Below, piece by piece: positions 42,073-50,901 of a stretch of DNA of 64,000 nt. Each line of letters opens with the position of its first letter. Positions within the stretch are counted from its first letter, which is position 1. Position numbers and translations under genes: made by a program. The DNA comes from a virus, in IMG/VR virus record IMGVR_UViG_3300042875_000652, positions 1 through 64,000 of that record; one strand, written 5' to 3'. The notes under the pieces are model-generated. The model was not told the origin of the DNA. It made no database searches and saw nothing but the letters and a program-made list of their open reading frames with translations.

Positions 42073-43716
42073 ATGAATTACGACGAAAAAGTTACAGTAA
42101 GCATTGACGGAAACGGCGATGTGCTTAAGTGCGCCAAGGGTGCCTCTACTTCCGAATGCGGATACGTCAAGGGTGCAGAGCTTTGCGGTAAGTGCGGCGC
42201 TATGCCGGTGGAAATGAAAATGGTTCCAGTAGTCGAACCCGCCGAAGACGAAGACATGGAGAACACCGACGAGCCAATGACGGCTGCTCCTATGGCTAAG
42301 AAAATGAAAAAGAAAACGAATGGAGCACCTATTGCTATGGGTGACGAATCCGACGAACCAGAAATGACCGAAGACGAAATGGCCGCTTTCATGCCAAAGA
42401 AGAAAAAGGGCATGGATGTACCCATGTTGGAAGAAGAAGACGAAGAGAAGATGATGGGCATGTATGCAATGCCTAAGAAGAAAAAAGGAATGGGCGTAGC
42501 TCTCCCCGTAATGGAAGAGGACGAAGAGGACGAAGAAATGAAGGGTATGGGAATAATGCCTGACGAAACTTACGCAGAAGACGAAGAAACGCCTTTGAAG
42601 AGAAAGAAAAAAGGCATGGGTGCATCCATGATGGATGACGAAGAAGAAGAAGAAGAAGTCTTGGACAAAGAAGACATGGCTGTAGAAGGCATGGACCCTG
42701 AAGATGAAGATGAAGATGATGAAGAAGAAGAAGAAGAAGAGGATGAAGACGCAGAACTAGGTGTTAAGTCGTTTTCTGCTCGCGATTCTGAATGGGAAAT
42801 GATTCGTCAGTCACGTATAAAGTCGCTTGGCCTCAAAGCTTCTGACGTTGGTGTTTCTGGTTATCTTTGTGCTCTTGAGCGTAAAGCTTATGGTGGTTCT
42901 TCTCCTGTTTGTGATGACTGCCCTGGCGGTTGTGTGTCCGAAAAAGGAATGCCTGGAATTCTCCACGTTGAAGGAATGGCTGAAAAGATGTTCGACGGAG
43001 TCGTTGTAGATTCTGGATACTCGTCAGATGCAGACATGTTCGTAATTGACGTGCAAGTTAAAGATGGTTCAATTAATGAAGTTTTCGTAGACGGAAGCAG
43101 CGCAGAAATGCTTGGATTCCACAAGCTTGACTCTTCAAGCTTTGAGCAGAAATCAGAAGTCGGTGCGTACACTCTTGTTGACTTCACGGAAGCAGCAGAA
43201 ATAGCAGTTAAGTCAATTGACGGAACAGTTATCGCAGTAGAGCCTGACGTGTTCGAAGGTTTTGATGCTTACGCTGTAGAAATAGAAGGATTTGACGGCA
43301 AGTCCTACGATGTGTTCGTCGCACTAGACGGAGAAGTTCTCGGTTACGACAAGTACGAAGCAGACGAGATTGAGGACATTGAAGCAGAGGCTGCAGAGAT
43401 AGCTATCAAGCAAGCCTTTTCTGAAGAACGTCGTATGGAAATGGCCAAGGAAGGAACCGCTCTTGAAGACGGTTCATACCCAATCGCTACAGAGACTGAC
43501 CTAAGAAACGCAATCCAAGCCTATGGCCGCGCAAAAGATAAAGAAGCAGCAAAGAAGCACATCATGAAGCGAGCTCAGGCGTTGAAGCTTGAAAGTCTTA
43601 TTCCTGGTAACTGGTTAGCAGGTAGTGACGAAAAGAGTCAAGATGTTAGCGATGCAGAGTTCATGGCTTCCCTTGTTGAGTTTCAATTGCTTGAAGATTC
43701 AGTCGACGAAATCTAG
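42073..43716 (+). CDS. Acidic head protein with Cys ribbon, PepSY-like domains and a capsid-linked C-terminal domain
   Basis: 547 residues from the ATG with AGGAG before it. Order: a Cys-rich N-terminus (LKCAKGASTSECGYVK, LCGKCGAM), a very acidic Met/Lys-rich region (about 55-235) with long Glu runs and repeated KKKKGMG patches, then two PepSY-like units. Unit 1 is about 295-355 (MFVIDVQVKDGSINEVFVDG). Unit 2 is about 371-428 (FTEAAEIAVKSIDGTVIAVE, YAVEIEGFDGKSYDVFVALD). The C-terminus (about 448-515: DGSYPIATETDLRNAIQAYG, RAKDKEAAKKHIMKRAQALK) is a module often found in phage prohead and capsid-associated proteins. PepSY domains are known as peptidase-inhibiting propeptides, so this protein may restrain a protease or scaffold the head. 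Confidence 0.78.
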   Translation: MNYDEKVTVSIDGNGDVLKCAKGASTSECGYVKGAELCGKCGAMPVEMKMVPVVEPAEDEDMENTDEPMTAAPMAKKMKKKTNGAPIAMGDESDEPEMTEDEMAAFMPKKKKGMDVPMLEEEDEEKMMGMYAMPKKKKGMGVALPVMEEDEEDEEMKGMGIMPDETYAEDEETPLKRKKKGMGASMMDDEEEEEEVLDKEDMAVEGMDPEDEDEDDEEEEEEEDEDAELGVKSFSARDSEWEMIRQSRIKSLGLKASDVGVSGYLCALERKAYGGSSPVCDDCPGGCVSEKGMPGILHVEGMAEKMFDGVVVDSGYSSDADMFVIDVQVKDGSINEVFVDGSSAEMLGFHKLDSSSFEQKSEVGAYTLVDFTEAAEIAVKSIDGTVIAVEPDVFEGFDAYAVEIEGFDGKSYDVFVALDGEVLGYDKYEADEIEDIEAEAAEIAIKQAFSEERRMEMAKEGTALEDGSYPIATETDLRNAIQAYGRAKDKEAAKKHIMKRAQALKLESLIPGNWLAGSDEKSQDVSDAEFMASLVEFQLLEDSVDEI

Positions 43717-43731
43717 GAAGGGAGCACCACC

Positions 43732-46700
43732 ATGGTGGATGCCCCTATAAATAGGGAAAGAATCGTAGTTTCGGCGCGGCTTATCGTGCCTTTGTCGTGC
43801 TGCGGTGGATTCAACGAAAAAGCACTTCGCTTTAGGCAGTCAATAAATTCTTCTGTATCTACTGGAAGACTAGAGCCAGAACTTGCATTAAAAGCAGTCG
43901 GTGACGTTTTTAGTTTAAGAAAAAAAACAGCCGAAGATACTGATAATAAAAAAAGAGAATTCACTGGAGACACTCGTCCCGGTGTTGCCTCAAATGAGTT
44001 CGGCTATCGCTGGGACAAATCAGCCAAGTGGGAACCAGGCTCTCGTCTTGTCATAAGCCCGTCGTATACGTCGCGCATGGGAATGGGAACCATGCCGAAC
44101 GTGGGTTGGATTCCTAGAGACGAAAATCAACCAAAGTCTTTTCAGGAAATGATTTCGAGAATTCAATCAGAACCTCAGATTCAGTTACGAAAATTTAAAG
44201 TAAATCCAAAAACTGACGACATAATCCCTGAGTCAGAAAAGATAATTGACCCTTTTGCTATTTCTTCCGGCATGACCATGGAAGAAAGACGAAATGCTCA
44301 AAGAAAATATCAAATCGATAATCCTGAAGAAAAAAGACTTCCAGGCGCGAGTCTTGAATCACGAGTTCCGGGAGGCTCTCTTTTAAGTAGAGCAGCAGCT
44401 GTTTTTGGTATCCTGAGAGACGAGAACAACAAGTTTCGATGCCCTCCAGGAACTCCGGCAGCAAATCAGTTCACTGACGCAACTGGTTCCAACTGCTTCG
44501 GTTTTAGTGCTTCAAAGTTTTCACGTTTCGCAGCAAGGGAAGCAGCCAGACTTACGGCAGAAGGCGAATACGAGGGGTTGAGAACAAACGCTAATGCTTT
44601 TTTTGGTTACCTATACGGCGGCAGTCAACAAGCAAGAGGCGTTGCAAGTCCAGAGTTTATTTCCCGATGCGCATACTGGGAAGACCTTTATGGAGACAAA
44701 TTAAAGCCGCCTTCATGGCGCGACACCCCTGTCACAGAAAATCTTCGTCTGTTCAAAAACGGAGCAATACGTGCACAGGACGATATTGCGAGACAAAAAG
44801 CCTCAGCAGTACGTATCTATGATGCTTTAGGAATCGACCCCAGTGACCCAAATGCTCATTTCCAGGCTGTCGAAAAATTACAGAAGATGCATGTTGATAG
44901 TGACGGTGCTGCTGGATGGGACTTAAAGATTTTAAACACTTCTTCTGGTGGAGACGCATCTCGTCTAACTGATTTAGAAGTCAGAGAGTTTACTGAAGCA
45001 AGACTTAAATCAGTTTCAGGGTGGAATCGTTTATCAAACGAAGAACAAAAAAGACTTATTGATTCTGACATTAGAAGGTATCAAGAGACAGAACGAGCAA
45101 TGTTCGAAACACTCTTGGACCAATTCATGCAAAATCCATCAACAGCGAGAGTGCTTGGAAGAGTTGAATATAACTTTTTATCTGATGACGAAGCTGGAAC
45201 AGGAATGTACAGAGATGCCCCCTCTATTGTTCCACGATTAAAACCAGACGGAACACCAGTTCTTGACAAAGCCGGCAACCCCGTAATGGGCAAAGTTCCC
45301 GGAGAACTACGTAGCGTTATTCATATAAACATGAAAGAAATTCTACAAAATCAAGAAACAATGCTTCCAAACATGGGACCAGATGAAAGATTGGCAATTT
45401 CTGCGATTGGCGCACGAAGCGAAGCCGAAGGTCGTTTAGCGGTTGCAGATTTTCTTGTCAACGTAGACCATACCGCAAGAGGAATGGCTGGACTAATTGA
45501 TGGTGTCTACTCTTTCTCTAGTCACATCATGCTTCACGAGCACGCACATAGTATTCAGCTTCAAGTATTCATGGCGAAAATTCAAGAACAGATAGACAGC
45601 AAAGGTTTCATATCTGTTCCCATAGTAGACAGAAACGGAATCGTTAAAGGGACAAGAAACGTAGACTCAATCTACAGACTGTCCGGCGATGACGTTATGG
45701 CGATAATGACCGACGTAGCGGACGACATAAACCTGGATTCCTTAAAAGACGCCATGGAGCGCATCAAATCTGTGGCACCTCTTGCTGGAGCGTATCCAAG
45801 AGATGCATACAAAGAAGGCTCAGAGGTTTGGGCTCTTGAAGTAGCAGCAGAACTACACGCCCTTCGCGCGAGAGGCATAATATACGGAGACGACATTGAC
45901 GCAGCTTTAGCCTTTATGGACGACATAGGCGATAGTAGAGCGTCGATTGACAGAGCTCTTGGTGACGAGACCGCAGCGCTTGTTGACATGGACGACGTGT
46001 TCACTATTCGTCCAGACTCCGTCGTTCCGGACGGCATGCCGGAAGAATCCATAACAGAAGCGCTAGGGGACAGGGACGAACGCATTGCTTCTGCTCTTCG
46101 TGAGGAAATAAAACAATTCAAGACGGGATTCAAAGACCTTCCTGAAGATGAAATGATTTCAGAAGCTGCAATTATTGAATCTCAGAGAGATGCTTCAAAT
46201 AACACGTTAAAGAAACTTAATGATTTCGAGATTGACCCGTCCCTGCCTGAAGACGAGAAAGAGTCAATAAGGGGATATCTAGAGAATCTTAAGAAGCAAA
46301 CGCAAATGGAATTGGACTTCCACGACACTAGATACAACGAAGCATCAAAAGCGTGGAGAAAAAAGTACGGCATCGGAGCTAGAGGAGAAAAAGACAGATT
46401 TAAAGAATCCGTTAAGGCAGTCCGTGAAAGAGAAGGACTGTTTGATGATGTTGAAATTGAAGAACTTGCAAAAATAGCAGCTCTCGACGACCTTCGTAAG
46501 TCTGTAGAAAAAATGCCAGAGAAGAAGATAATTCGACGCCTGGCTGATGACGAAATATACCTAAGCACTCTTGACCCATCTTCCGACGAGGCTAAAAACC
46601 TAATTGAAAAGATTGACGTCATAAAAGAGCAGTATGTACAAAACATGCGTGACGCAGGAGACAAGTCGACGACTGCCAAATTAAAGAAAAACCTAGACCA

Positions 46701-47673
46701 GAGTGTTAAGGATTTAATTTCTCCTCCAGCAAAAAAGAACGTGTCCTTAAAGAGCAAGCAAGAAGCAAAAGACCACGCAACAAAAGAACGTCGCCGGGTT
46801 CGCGGAACTGCAGAGCAGAAAAAAGCAGTCAAAGAACTCGGAGACATTGCATCTTCGGACGTAGGACAACTGCTTGACCCTGCGGCTCAGACCAGGGCCG
46901 GAAGAGCAATAAACAAAAGAAACGCCAGAATAAAGAGATTGGGACTTACGGTTGATGAAAAATCATCTGAAGAAGGCGACGTTGTCCAGCAAGTTCAAAA
47001 TTTGCTAATTCCAGTCATGGAAGTAATCGACGGAACGTCTATTGCTGACCCGTTCGAGATAGAAACAGTTATTGATTTCGATTCAGGAGTTCTACGAGGA
47101 AAAATTGAAGGCAAAGAAATTGAAATGCCTCAATTTGTTTCCGGCAAGGTTCTGACGACGAAAACAAAAAAGCTGGACATGCCAGAAAAAGGAATTCGCG
47201 ACAAAGAAACTGGGAAAACCGCTCGCCGCGTAGTTGTACAGGTTCGCGAGGGAGACAGAGGCCTCTTTCCTTCAGCAGGAGAAGACGACCAACGCTTTGT
47301 TGCTCCACCTGGACGCCTTCGCATTACGGGGATAGACCCCGACGGAACAGTAAGAGCAGAGTTGTCTTATCAAAAAGACTCTGTTGAGGTCATTGACTCC
47401 ATGGCATACAGTTTGGAGACAAACAAAACTGATGCAATTTGGGCGCAGAGCCACGGTAAAAAAATCAAAGCAGTAGCAGACAAGTACGTTAACTCGCGCC
47501 GTGAATCAGGTAAGGAATCTACGGGTTCAAGAAGTGATTACGATTCCGTCTCAGAAACCTCAAGCAAAACAGTTGTAGACGAGGTTGTGGACGCTGGTGG
47601 TTCTTTCGGAGAAGGTTTTGACGAACTACCCCCTCACTTGTCGTCTGATGACTCAAGTTCCCGCTTGTCTTCT
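43732..47673 (+). other. Polyprotein 2 segment A: HEHAH zinc-metallopeptidase-like segment
   Basis: Residues 1-1314. HIMLHEHAHSIQLQVFMAKI (His602, Glu603, His606) has the HExxH zinc-peptidase form. The Glu-rich helix SEVWALEVAAELHALRARG about 100 residues later could provide the third ligand, as in gluzincins. A long helical Lys/Glu-rich region follows (about 800-1090), and then a beta-rich part (RITGIDPDGTVRAELSYQKD). The substrate is unknown; cell wall, capsid or host protein are all possible. Confidence 0.55.
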
Positions 47674-50600
47674 GGAAAGAAAGACGTACTGGGCGCTCCC
47701 GCTACGCGCAAGCAAAGAACAGAATTAAGAAATAAGTCAATGTCTTCTCAGGTTAGGGAAGTTAAATCCATTCTTGGAGGAGGACAGGGGGACTCGGCTG
47801 ACCCACTGTCAAGGGGTGACATCCACCCAGACGTTGCTCGTTTAATCGCCGATACTCCAGAAGAAGACCTGTTAGCAAGAGCCGAGAATACTGCATACAG
47901 AATGCATGAAGGTTTCGATAGAAGAGTACGTGTTCGCGCAACAGATGACGACATTGAGAGACTTTCTTCCACGGGCTCCATAAGGTCCCCGTTTGCTTCT
48001 CCAGACGATGAAGCAAAAAGAACATCACGCAGAGCGCAAAGATACTCAGGAATGGGTCCAGACGAGCGCTCTTCAAGACTGTCTTCCGGCCGAACTATTG
48101 ATTCTTCAGAGAATTTAGCTGAAAGAAAAAGGCAAGAAAAAGAAGTTGCAGTTAAGGCTTTTGAAATATTTGACAAAGTCCTTAACGCCGACGGAAAAAA
48201 CTTAGACGACATGTCCGAAGCAGAACTCTCTGCGTCTTTCGGTGGGAAAGTAAAGAAATCTAAGAGAAAATCAGTAAGTGCTACAAACGACTCGCTTTAT
48301 GAAGTGGACGACGTGCCGACAGCTATTGCGTTAATGATGTTGGGGCATCACGTTGCTGTTAAAGACCAGGACCTAAGATTGACCGAGCAATCACAAAAAG
48401 CATTTGAAGAAGAAGTTAAAAATGCTGCAAAGAAACATATTGACGCCCAAAACCCTCACCCTAAATGGGTTCAGTATCAAGAACAGTATAAAAAAGATTC
48501 TCCAGATTTAGACTATGGAGACCCTGCAGTTGTCAAGGAAATGGAAAAGAACTACGTAGACAGCTATCAAGCAGACCTTTGCGCTTTGTATAGTCCGGCA
48601 CAAAACTTGCTGTGCTCGGGGCATATCGGTATTGATAGAGAAAAAATGCCTCAGACAAACGGAAGGTCTGCAGGCTACGATACTGTCGCGGTAAGAGCGC
48701 TTAAAGCCGGAGAAGCCGCCGGAAAGTTTGAACCTGCAAAGACTATAAAAAGAAACGCTGCAGTAGACGCAGAGTTCGCAGAAGAACTTAATGCAGCAGT
48801 AATTAAAGCCAACGCTGGTCTAGTCAAAAAGGGTAAACCAGAATTAACAGACGAAGAGATTTCAAAAAAACTTTATGAGATAGTTTCAGAAAAACATTCA
48901 TTAAGGAATCAATTTGGGGACAAAACACAAGAACAACACAAGGGTGATTCTTACGACAAAATGTCTGATGCTTCGAAAAATTGGCTATATGAAAACACTG
49001 ACTGGAACGACACTGAAGTAAACTTGGAGACACCATTCATAGAATGGCTAAATGGAGTTATTGAGCCAGAAAACGGCGAACCTTCGGTAATCCTTAAAGA
49101 GGTAAATCCTGGTGATTATGCTCCATCACAGCAGCAGCTAGTTGCATCAAAAGTAGACGGTACCGCTAGGCAAATACAAGAAAAAGCCATAGAAGTTGCC
49201 GAGGGCATAAGAGCTGATAATCCTGGAATATCGGACGAAGACTTTAGAACAAAATACCTAGAAGAAATGAAAAAGCAATGGTTTATGCAGCCCATCCTTA
49301 CTGCAAGTGATGGGTTTATTGTTGACGGTCACCATAGGTGGGCAGGAATAAACGTAGGAAACAGTTCACTTTCGGAAGAATTACGACTCCCTTTGAATGT
49401 TAATGAAATACAAACGGACATAATTGAAGCTTTGACCCTAGGAAAAATCTTCCAAGACGCTTGGGGTATTAAAGAAGCGCGCCTTGGAGCTGAAAACAAG
49501 TGGAAAGAGGGAGAAATAACCGACATTAGTAAAAACGAAATATCTCAACTCATGGACGGTTTGACCAAAAACGTGGGCACCCTTGTGGACGAAAAGTACG
49601 CAGAAGGAAATTTTGTTCAGCTTGGCTCGATTGGTCTTTCAAACAATCCAGACTACGCAGCACGAGCCAAGGAAAGACAGACTAGTGCTCTGACAAGAAG
49701 ACCCGGCCCAGCAGCAAGAGCTCGTGAACTAGAGCTTGATGCAGCCATTCGTGATGCAGGGAGACAACGTTCGCCAGATGCTCCCGCGGAAAGAGAATCT
49801 GTTGGCAGATTGGCAAAAATGCGTAAAGGAAAGAGACTTAGTAGTGGAAAGACTATCGATGCTCCCGCTTCAGGCAAGACGGTAGGAATGTCTCCTAAAA
49901 ACTACGCAAGCGAATATTATTCAAGAATAGGTCTACCAAGCTCTCTTGACCCAGACATGATGCCAGTAAGTGGATATCTCGTTCATAAATCTCACATAGA
50001 TGCAAAACGTGCTCAGATTACAAAAGGCGGAATGCCTGGAAATCTCAGACCAGATGGTGTGTTTGAAGTAGGGGACGAAGATTTAGTTGGAGACGGCCTA
50101 ACGGCCTTGGGTGATATGGAAATAGTTTTGCGCCCTGGAGTGTCAAACCGGGTCGCTTACGGACGAGGCAATGCTCTCACTTCGGCTCACAGGCCCGTAA
50201 TGCTTAACTCACGTAACAGGGACGACGTAGCTGACGCAATCCTTAATGCCGACGGAGTAAACGCTGAAGAAACAAAACGAGAAGCCCTTTTACACATGCT
50301 CTCTTCTTCTTTGAATAACGATTTTTCAAACGCAAACGCATCAAGAAGCTCTAGTGGAAAAATGCCATCTTCGTTCGACAAGAAACTACCCGAAGGCTCC
50401 ACCAGGGAACCTTTTGAGGCTCAGATTTTGGGCGGATTTGACGTTGCTGATATCGAACAAATAAACGTTCCGTTGAGCAAGATTGAGGCCGCCTCGGCGA
50501 AAGAAGACATTTCCGACGTTGTTGATGCCGTATCGATTGCTGACAAGTTAAGAAAAGCCGGATTTTCTCAAGAAGAAATTGAATACTTTTACTCTATGGG

Positions 50601-50901
50601 CGGGGGACAATCGTTAGATACAGCAAGCATGTCTATGCTGCGTAAATACAGAGCGTCACAAAAGATGAAAGACGACTTTGCCAAGCGTGGTCTGAATAAT
50701 GTCAAGTTTGCTCACCCGAATGGTTTCAATATTGAAGACGCTCGTTCTCACTCTAAGAGCGCCAAAGCAGGCCAGTCTGTTGAGTCAACCCTCAAGGACT
50801 CTATAGCTGAGGAAATTATTGCAGCAGCGAAAGACTTGCTCAAAGAAATGAAAAAAACAAACAAGCCAAAAGTTACATCTATATTCGGAGGAAAACTATG
50901 A
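43732..50901 (+). CDS. Giant head polyprotein 2: zinc-peptidase-like, ParB-like and unknown segments
   Basis: 2389 residues, 15 bp after the acidic protein gene. Four strict motif sites occur: SRLSSGK (residues 1310-1316), SRLSSGR (1448-1454), KRLSSGK (2034-2040) and SRSSSGK (2204-2210). The long N-terminal segment contains HEHAH at 602-606 with an E-rich helix downstream (EVWALEVAAELHALRA). A Cys-pair module is at about 237-260 (FRCPPGTPAANQFTDATGSN). The third segment has a ParB-like DGFIVDGHHRWAGI at about 1859-1872. The start region (VVSARLIVPLSCCGGFNEKA) has no signal peptide. The function of the whole is unknown. Its co-occurrence with polyprotein 1 and the same site motif suggests co-packaged, protease-processed content. 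Confidence 0.82.
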   Translation: MVDAPINRERIVVSARLIVPLSCCGGFNEKALRFRQSINSSVSTGRLEPELALKAVGDVFSLRKKTAEDTDNKKREFTGDTRPGVASNEFGYRWDKSAKWEPGSRLVISPSYTSRMGMGTMPNVGWIPRDENQPKSFQEMISRIQSEPQIQLRKFKVNPKTDDIIPESEKIIDPFAISSGMTMEERRNAQRKYQIDNPEEKRLPGASLESRVPGGSLLSRAAAVFGILRDENNKFRCPPGTPAANQFTDATGSNCFGFSASKFSRFAAREAARLTAEGEYEGLRTNANAFFGYLYGGSQQARGVASPEFISRCAYWEDLYGDKLKPPSWRDTPVTENLRLFKNGAIRAQDDIARQKASAVRIYDALGIDPSDPNAHFQAVEKLQKMHVDSDGAAGWDLKILNTSSGGDASRLTDLEVREFTEARLKSVSGWNRLSNEEQKRLIDSDIRRYQETERAMFETLLDQFMQNPSTARVLGRVEYNFLSDDEAGTGMYRDAPSIVPRLKPDGTPVLDKAGNPVMGKVPGELRSVIHINMKEILQNQETMLPNMGPDERLAISAIGARSEAEGRLAVADFLVNVDHTARGMAGLIDGVYSFSSHIMLHEHAHSIQLQVFMAKIQEQIDSKGFISVPIVDRNGIVKGTRNVDSIYRLSGDDVMAIMTDVADDINLDSLKDAMERIKSVAPLAGAYPRDAYKEGSEVWALEVAAELHALRARGIIYGDDIDAALAFMDDIGDSRASIDRALGDETAALVDMDDVFTIRPDSVVPDGMPEESITEALGDRDERIASALREEIKQFKTGFKDLPEDEMISEAAIIESQRDASNNTLKKLNDFEIDPSLPEDEKESIRGYLENLKKQTQMELDFHDTRYNEASKAWRKKYGIGARGEKDRFKESVKAVREREGLFDDVEIEELAKIAALDDLRKSVEKMPEKKIIRRLADDEIYLSTLDPSSDEAKNLIEKIDVIKEQYVQNMRDAGDKSTTAKLKKNLDQSVKDLISPPAKKNVSLKSKQEAKDHATKERRRVRGTAEQKKAVKELGDIASSDVGQLLDPAAQTRAGRAINKRNARIKRLGLTVDEKSSEEGDVVQQVQNLLIPVMEVIDGTSIADPFEIETVIDFDSGVLRGKIEGKEIEMPQFVSGKVLTTKTKKLDMPEKGIRDKETGKTARRVVVQVREGDRGLFPSAGEDDQRFVAPPGRLRITGIDPDGTVRAELSYQKDSVEVIDSMAYSLETNKTDAIWAQSHGKKIKAVADKYVNSRRESGKESTGSRSDYDSVSETSSKTVVDEVVDAGGSFGEGFDELPPHLSSDDSSSRLSSGKKDVLGAPATRKQRTELRNKSMSSQVREVKSILGGGQGDSADPLSRGDIHPDVARLIADTPEEDLLARAENTAYRMHEGFDRRVRVRATDDDIERLSSTGSIRSPFASPDDEAKRTSRRAQRYSGMGPDERSSRLSSGRTIDSSENLAERKRQEKEVAVKAFEIFDKVLNADGKNLDDMSEAELSASFGGKVKKSKRKSVSATNDSLYEVDDVPTAIALMMLGHHVAVKDQDLRLTEQSQKAFEEEVKNAAKKHIDAQNPHPKWVQYQEQYKKDSPDLDYGDPAVVKEMEKNYVDSYQADLCALYSPAQNLLCSGHIGIDREKMPQTNGRSAGYDTVAVRALKAGEAAGKFEPAKTIKRNAAVDAEFAEELNAAVIKANAGLVKKGKPELTDEEISKKLYEIVSEKHSLRNQFGDKTQEQHKGDSYDKMSDASKNWLYENTDWNDTEVNLETPFIEWLNGVIEPENGEPSVILKEVNPGDYAPSQQQLVASKVDGTARQIQEKAIEVAEGIRADNPGISDEDFRTKYLEEMKKQWFMQPILTASDGFIVDGHHRWAGINVGNSSLSEELRLPLNVNEIQTDIIEALTLGKIFQDAWGIKEARLGAENKWKEGEITDISKNEISQLMDGLTKNVGTLVDEKYAEGNFVQLGSIGLSNNPDYAARAKERQTSALTRRPGPAARARELELDAAIRDAGRQRSPDAPAERESVGRLAKMRKGKRLSSGKTIDAPASGKTVGMSPKNYASEYYSRIGLPSSLDPDMMPVSGYLVHKSHIDAKRAQITKGGMPGNLRPDGVFEVGDEDLVGDGLTALGDMEIVLRPGVSNRVAYGRGNALTSAHRPVMLNSRNRDDVADAILNADGVNAEETKREALLHMLSSSLNNDFSNANASRSSSGKMPSSFDKKLPEGSTREPFEAQILGGFDVADIEQINVPLSKIEAASAKEDISDVVDAVSIADKLRKAGFSQEEIEYFYSMGGGQSLDTASMSMLRKYRASQKMKDDFAKRGLNNVKFAHPNGFNIEDARSHSKSAKAGQSVESTLKDSIAEEIIAAAKDLLKEMKKTNKPKVTSIFGGKL
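47674..48087 (+). other. Polyprotein 2 segment B: short spacer peptide
   Basis: Residues 1315-1452 (138 aa) between two LSSG sites. It contains EVKSILGGGQGDSADPLSRG, DVARLIADTPEEDLLARAEN and YRMHEGFDRRVRVRATDDDI. No domain was recognised. Like segment B of polyprotein 1, it is a small spacer flanked by two sites. Confidence 0.45.
48088..49845 (+). other. Polyprotein 2 segment C: ParB-like protein
   Basis: Residues 1453-2038. The segment has LCSGHIGIDREKMPQTNGRS, YAPSQQQLVASKVDGTARQI, FMQPILTASDGFIVDGHHRW, INVGNSSLSEELRLPLNVNE. DGHHRW (residues 1865-1870) is the ParB/Srx nucleotide loop. Fused ParB-like domains are frequent in phage DNA-processing proteins. Free-standing ParB-like genes also exist elsewhere in this window, so the phage encodes at least three of them. 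Confidence 0.7.
49846..50355 (+). other. Polyprotein 2 segment D: unknown, ART-like features at low confidence
   Basis: Residues 2039-2208: SGYLVHKSHIDAKRAQITKG, DGVFEVGDEDLVGDGLTALG, DMEIVLRPGVSNRVAYGRGN, ALTSAHRPVMLNSRNRDDVA. The strand order vaguely recalls ADP-ribosyltransferase-fold proteins. No catalytic R-S-E set can be fixed, so this is only a suggestion. It continues in sense into segment E (FEAQILGGFDVADIEQINVP), which might be the other half of one domain; if so, the SSSG site between them is not a cut. Confidence 0.35.
50356..50898 (+). other. Polyprotein 2 segment E: unknown C-terminal segment
   Basis: Residues 2209-2389: EPFEAQILGGFDVADIEQIN, SIADKLRKAGFSQEEIEYFY, MGGGQSLDTASMSMLRKYRA, ENVKFAHPNG-like end region and a Lys-rich helical C-terminus (EEIIAAAKDLLKEMKKTNKP). 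The visible end region reads GLNNVKFAHPNGFNIEDA. No domain was recognised. Confidence 0.4.

Noticed and set aside
44940-44952. T-S-S-G-G (residues 403-407) and I-S-S-G-M (177-181) of polyprotein 2 as strict motif copies
   Set aside because: They lack the upstream Lys/Arg and following Lys/Arg/Thr of the eight border copies; they may be chance or weak sites only.
46182-46847. 221-residue minus-strand ORF opposite polyprotein 2
   Set aside because: Ser/Phe/Leu-rich antisense shadow of Lys/Glu-rich coding sequence; no gene-like features.
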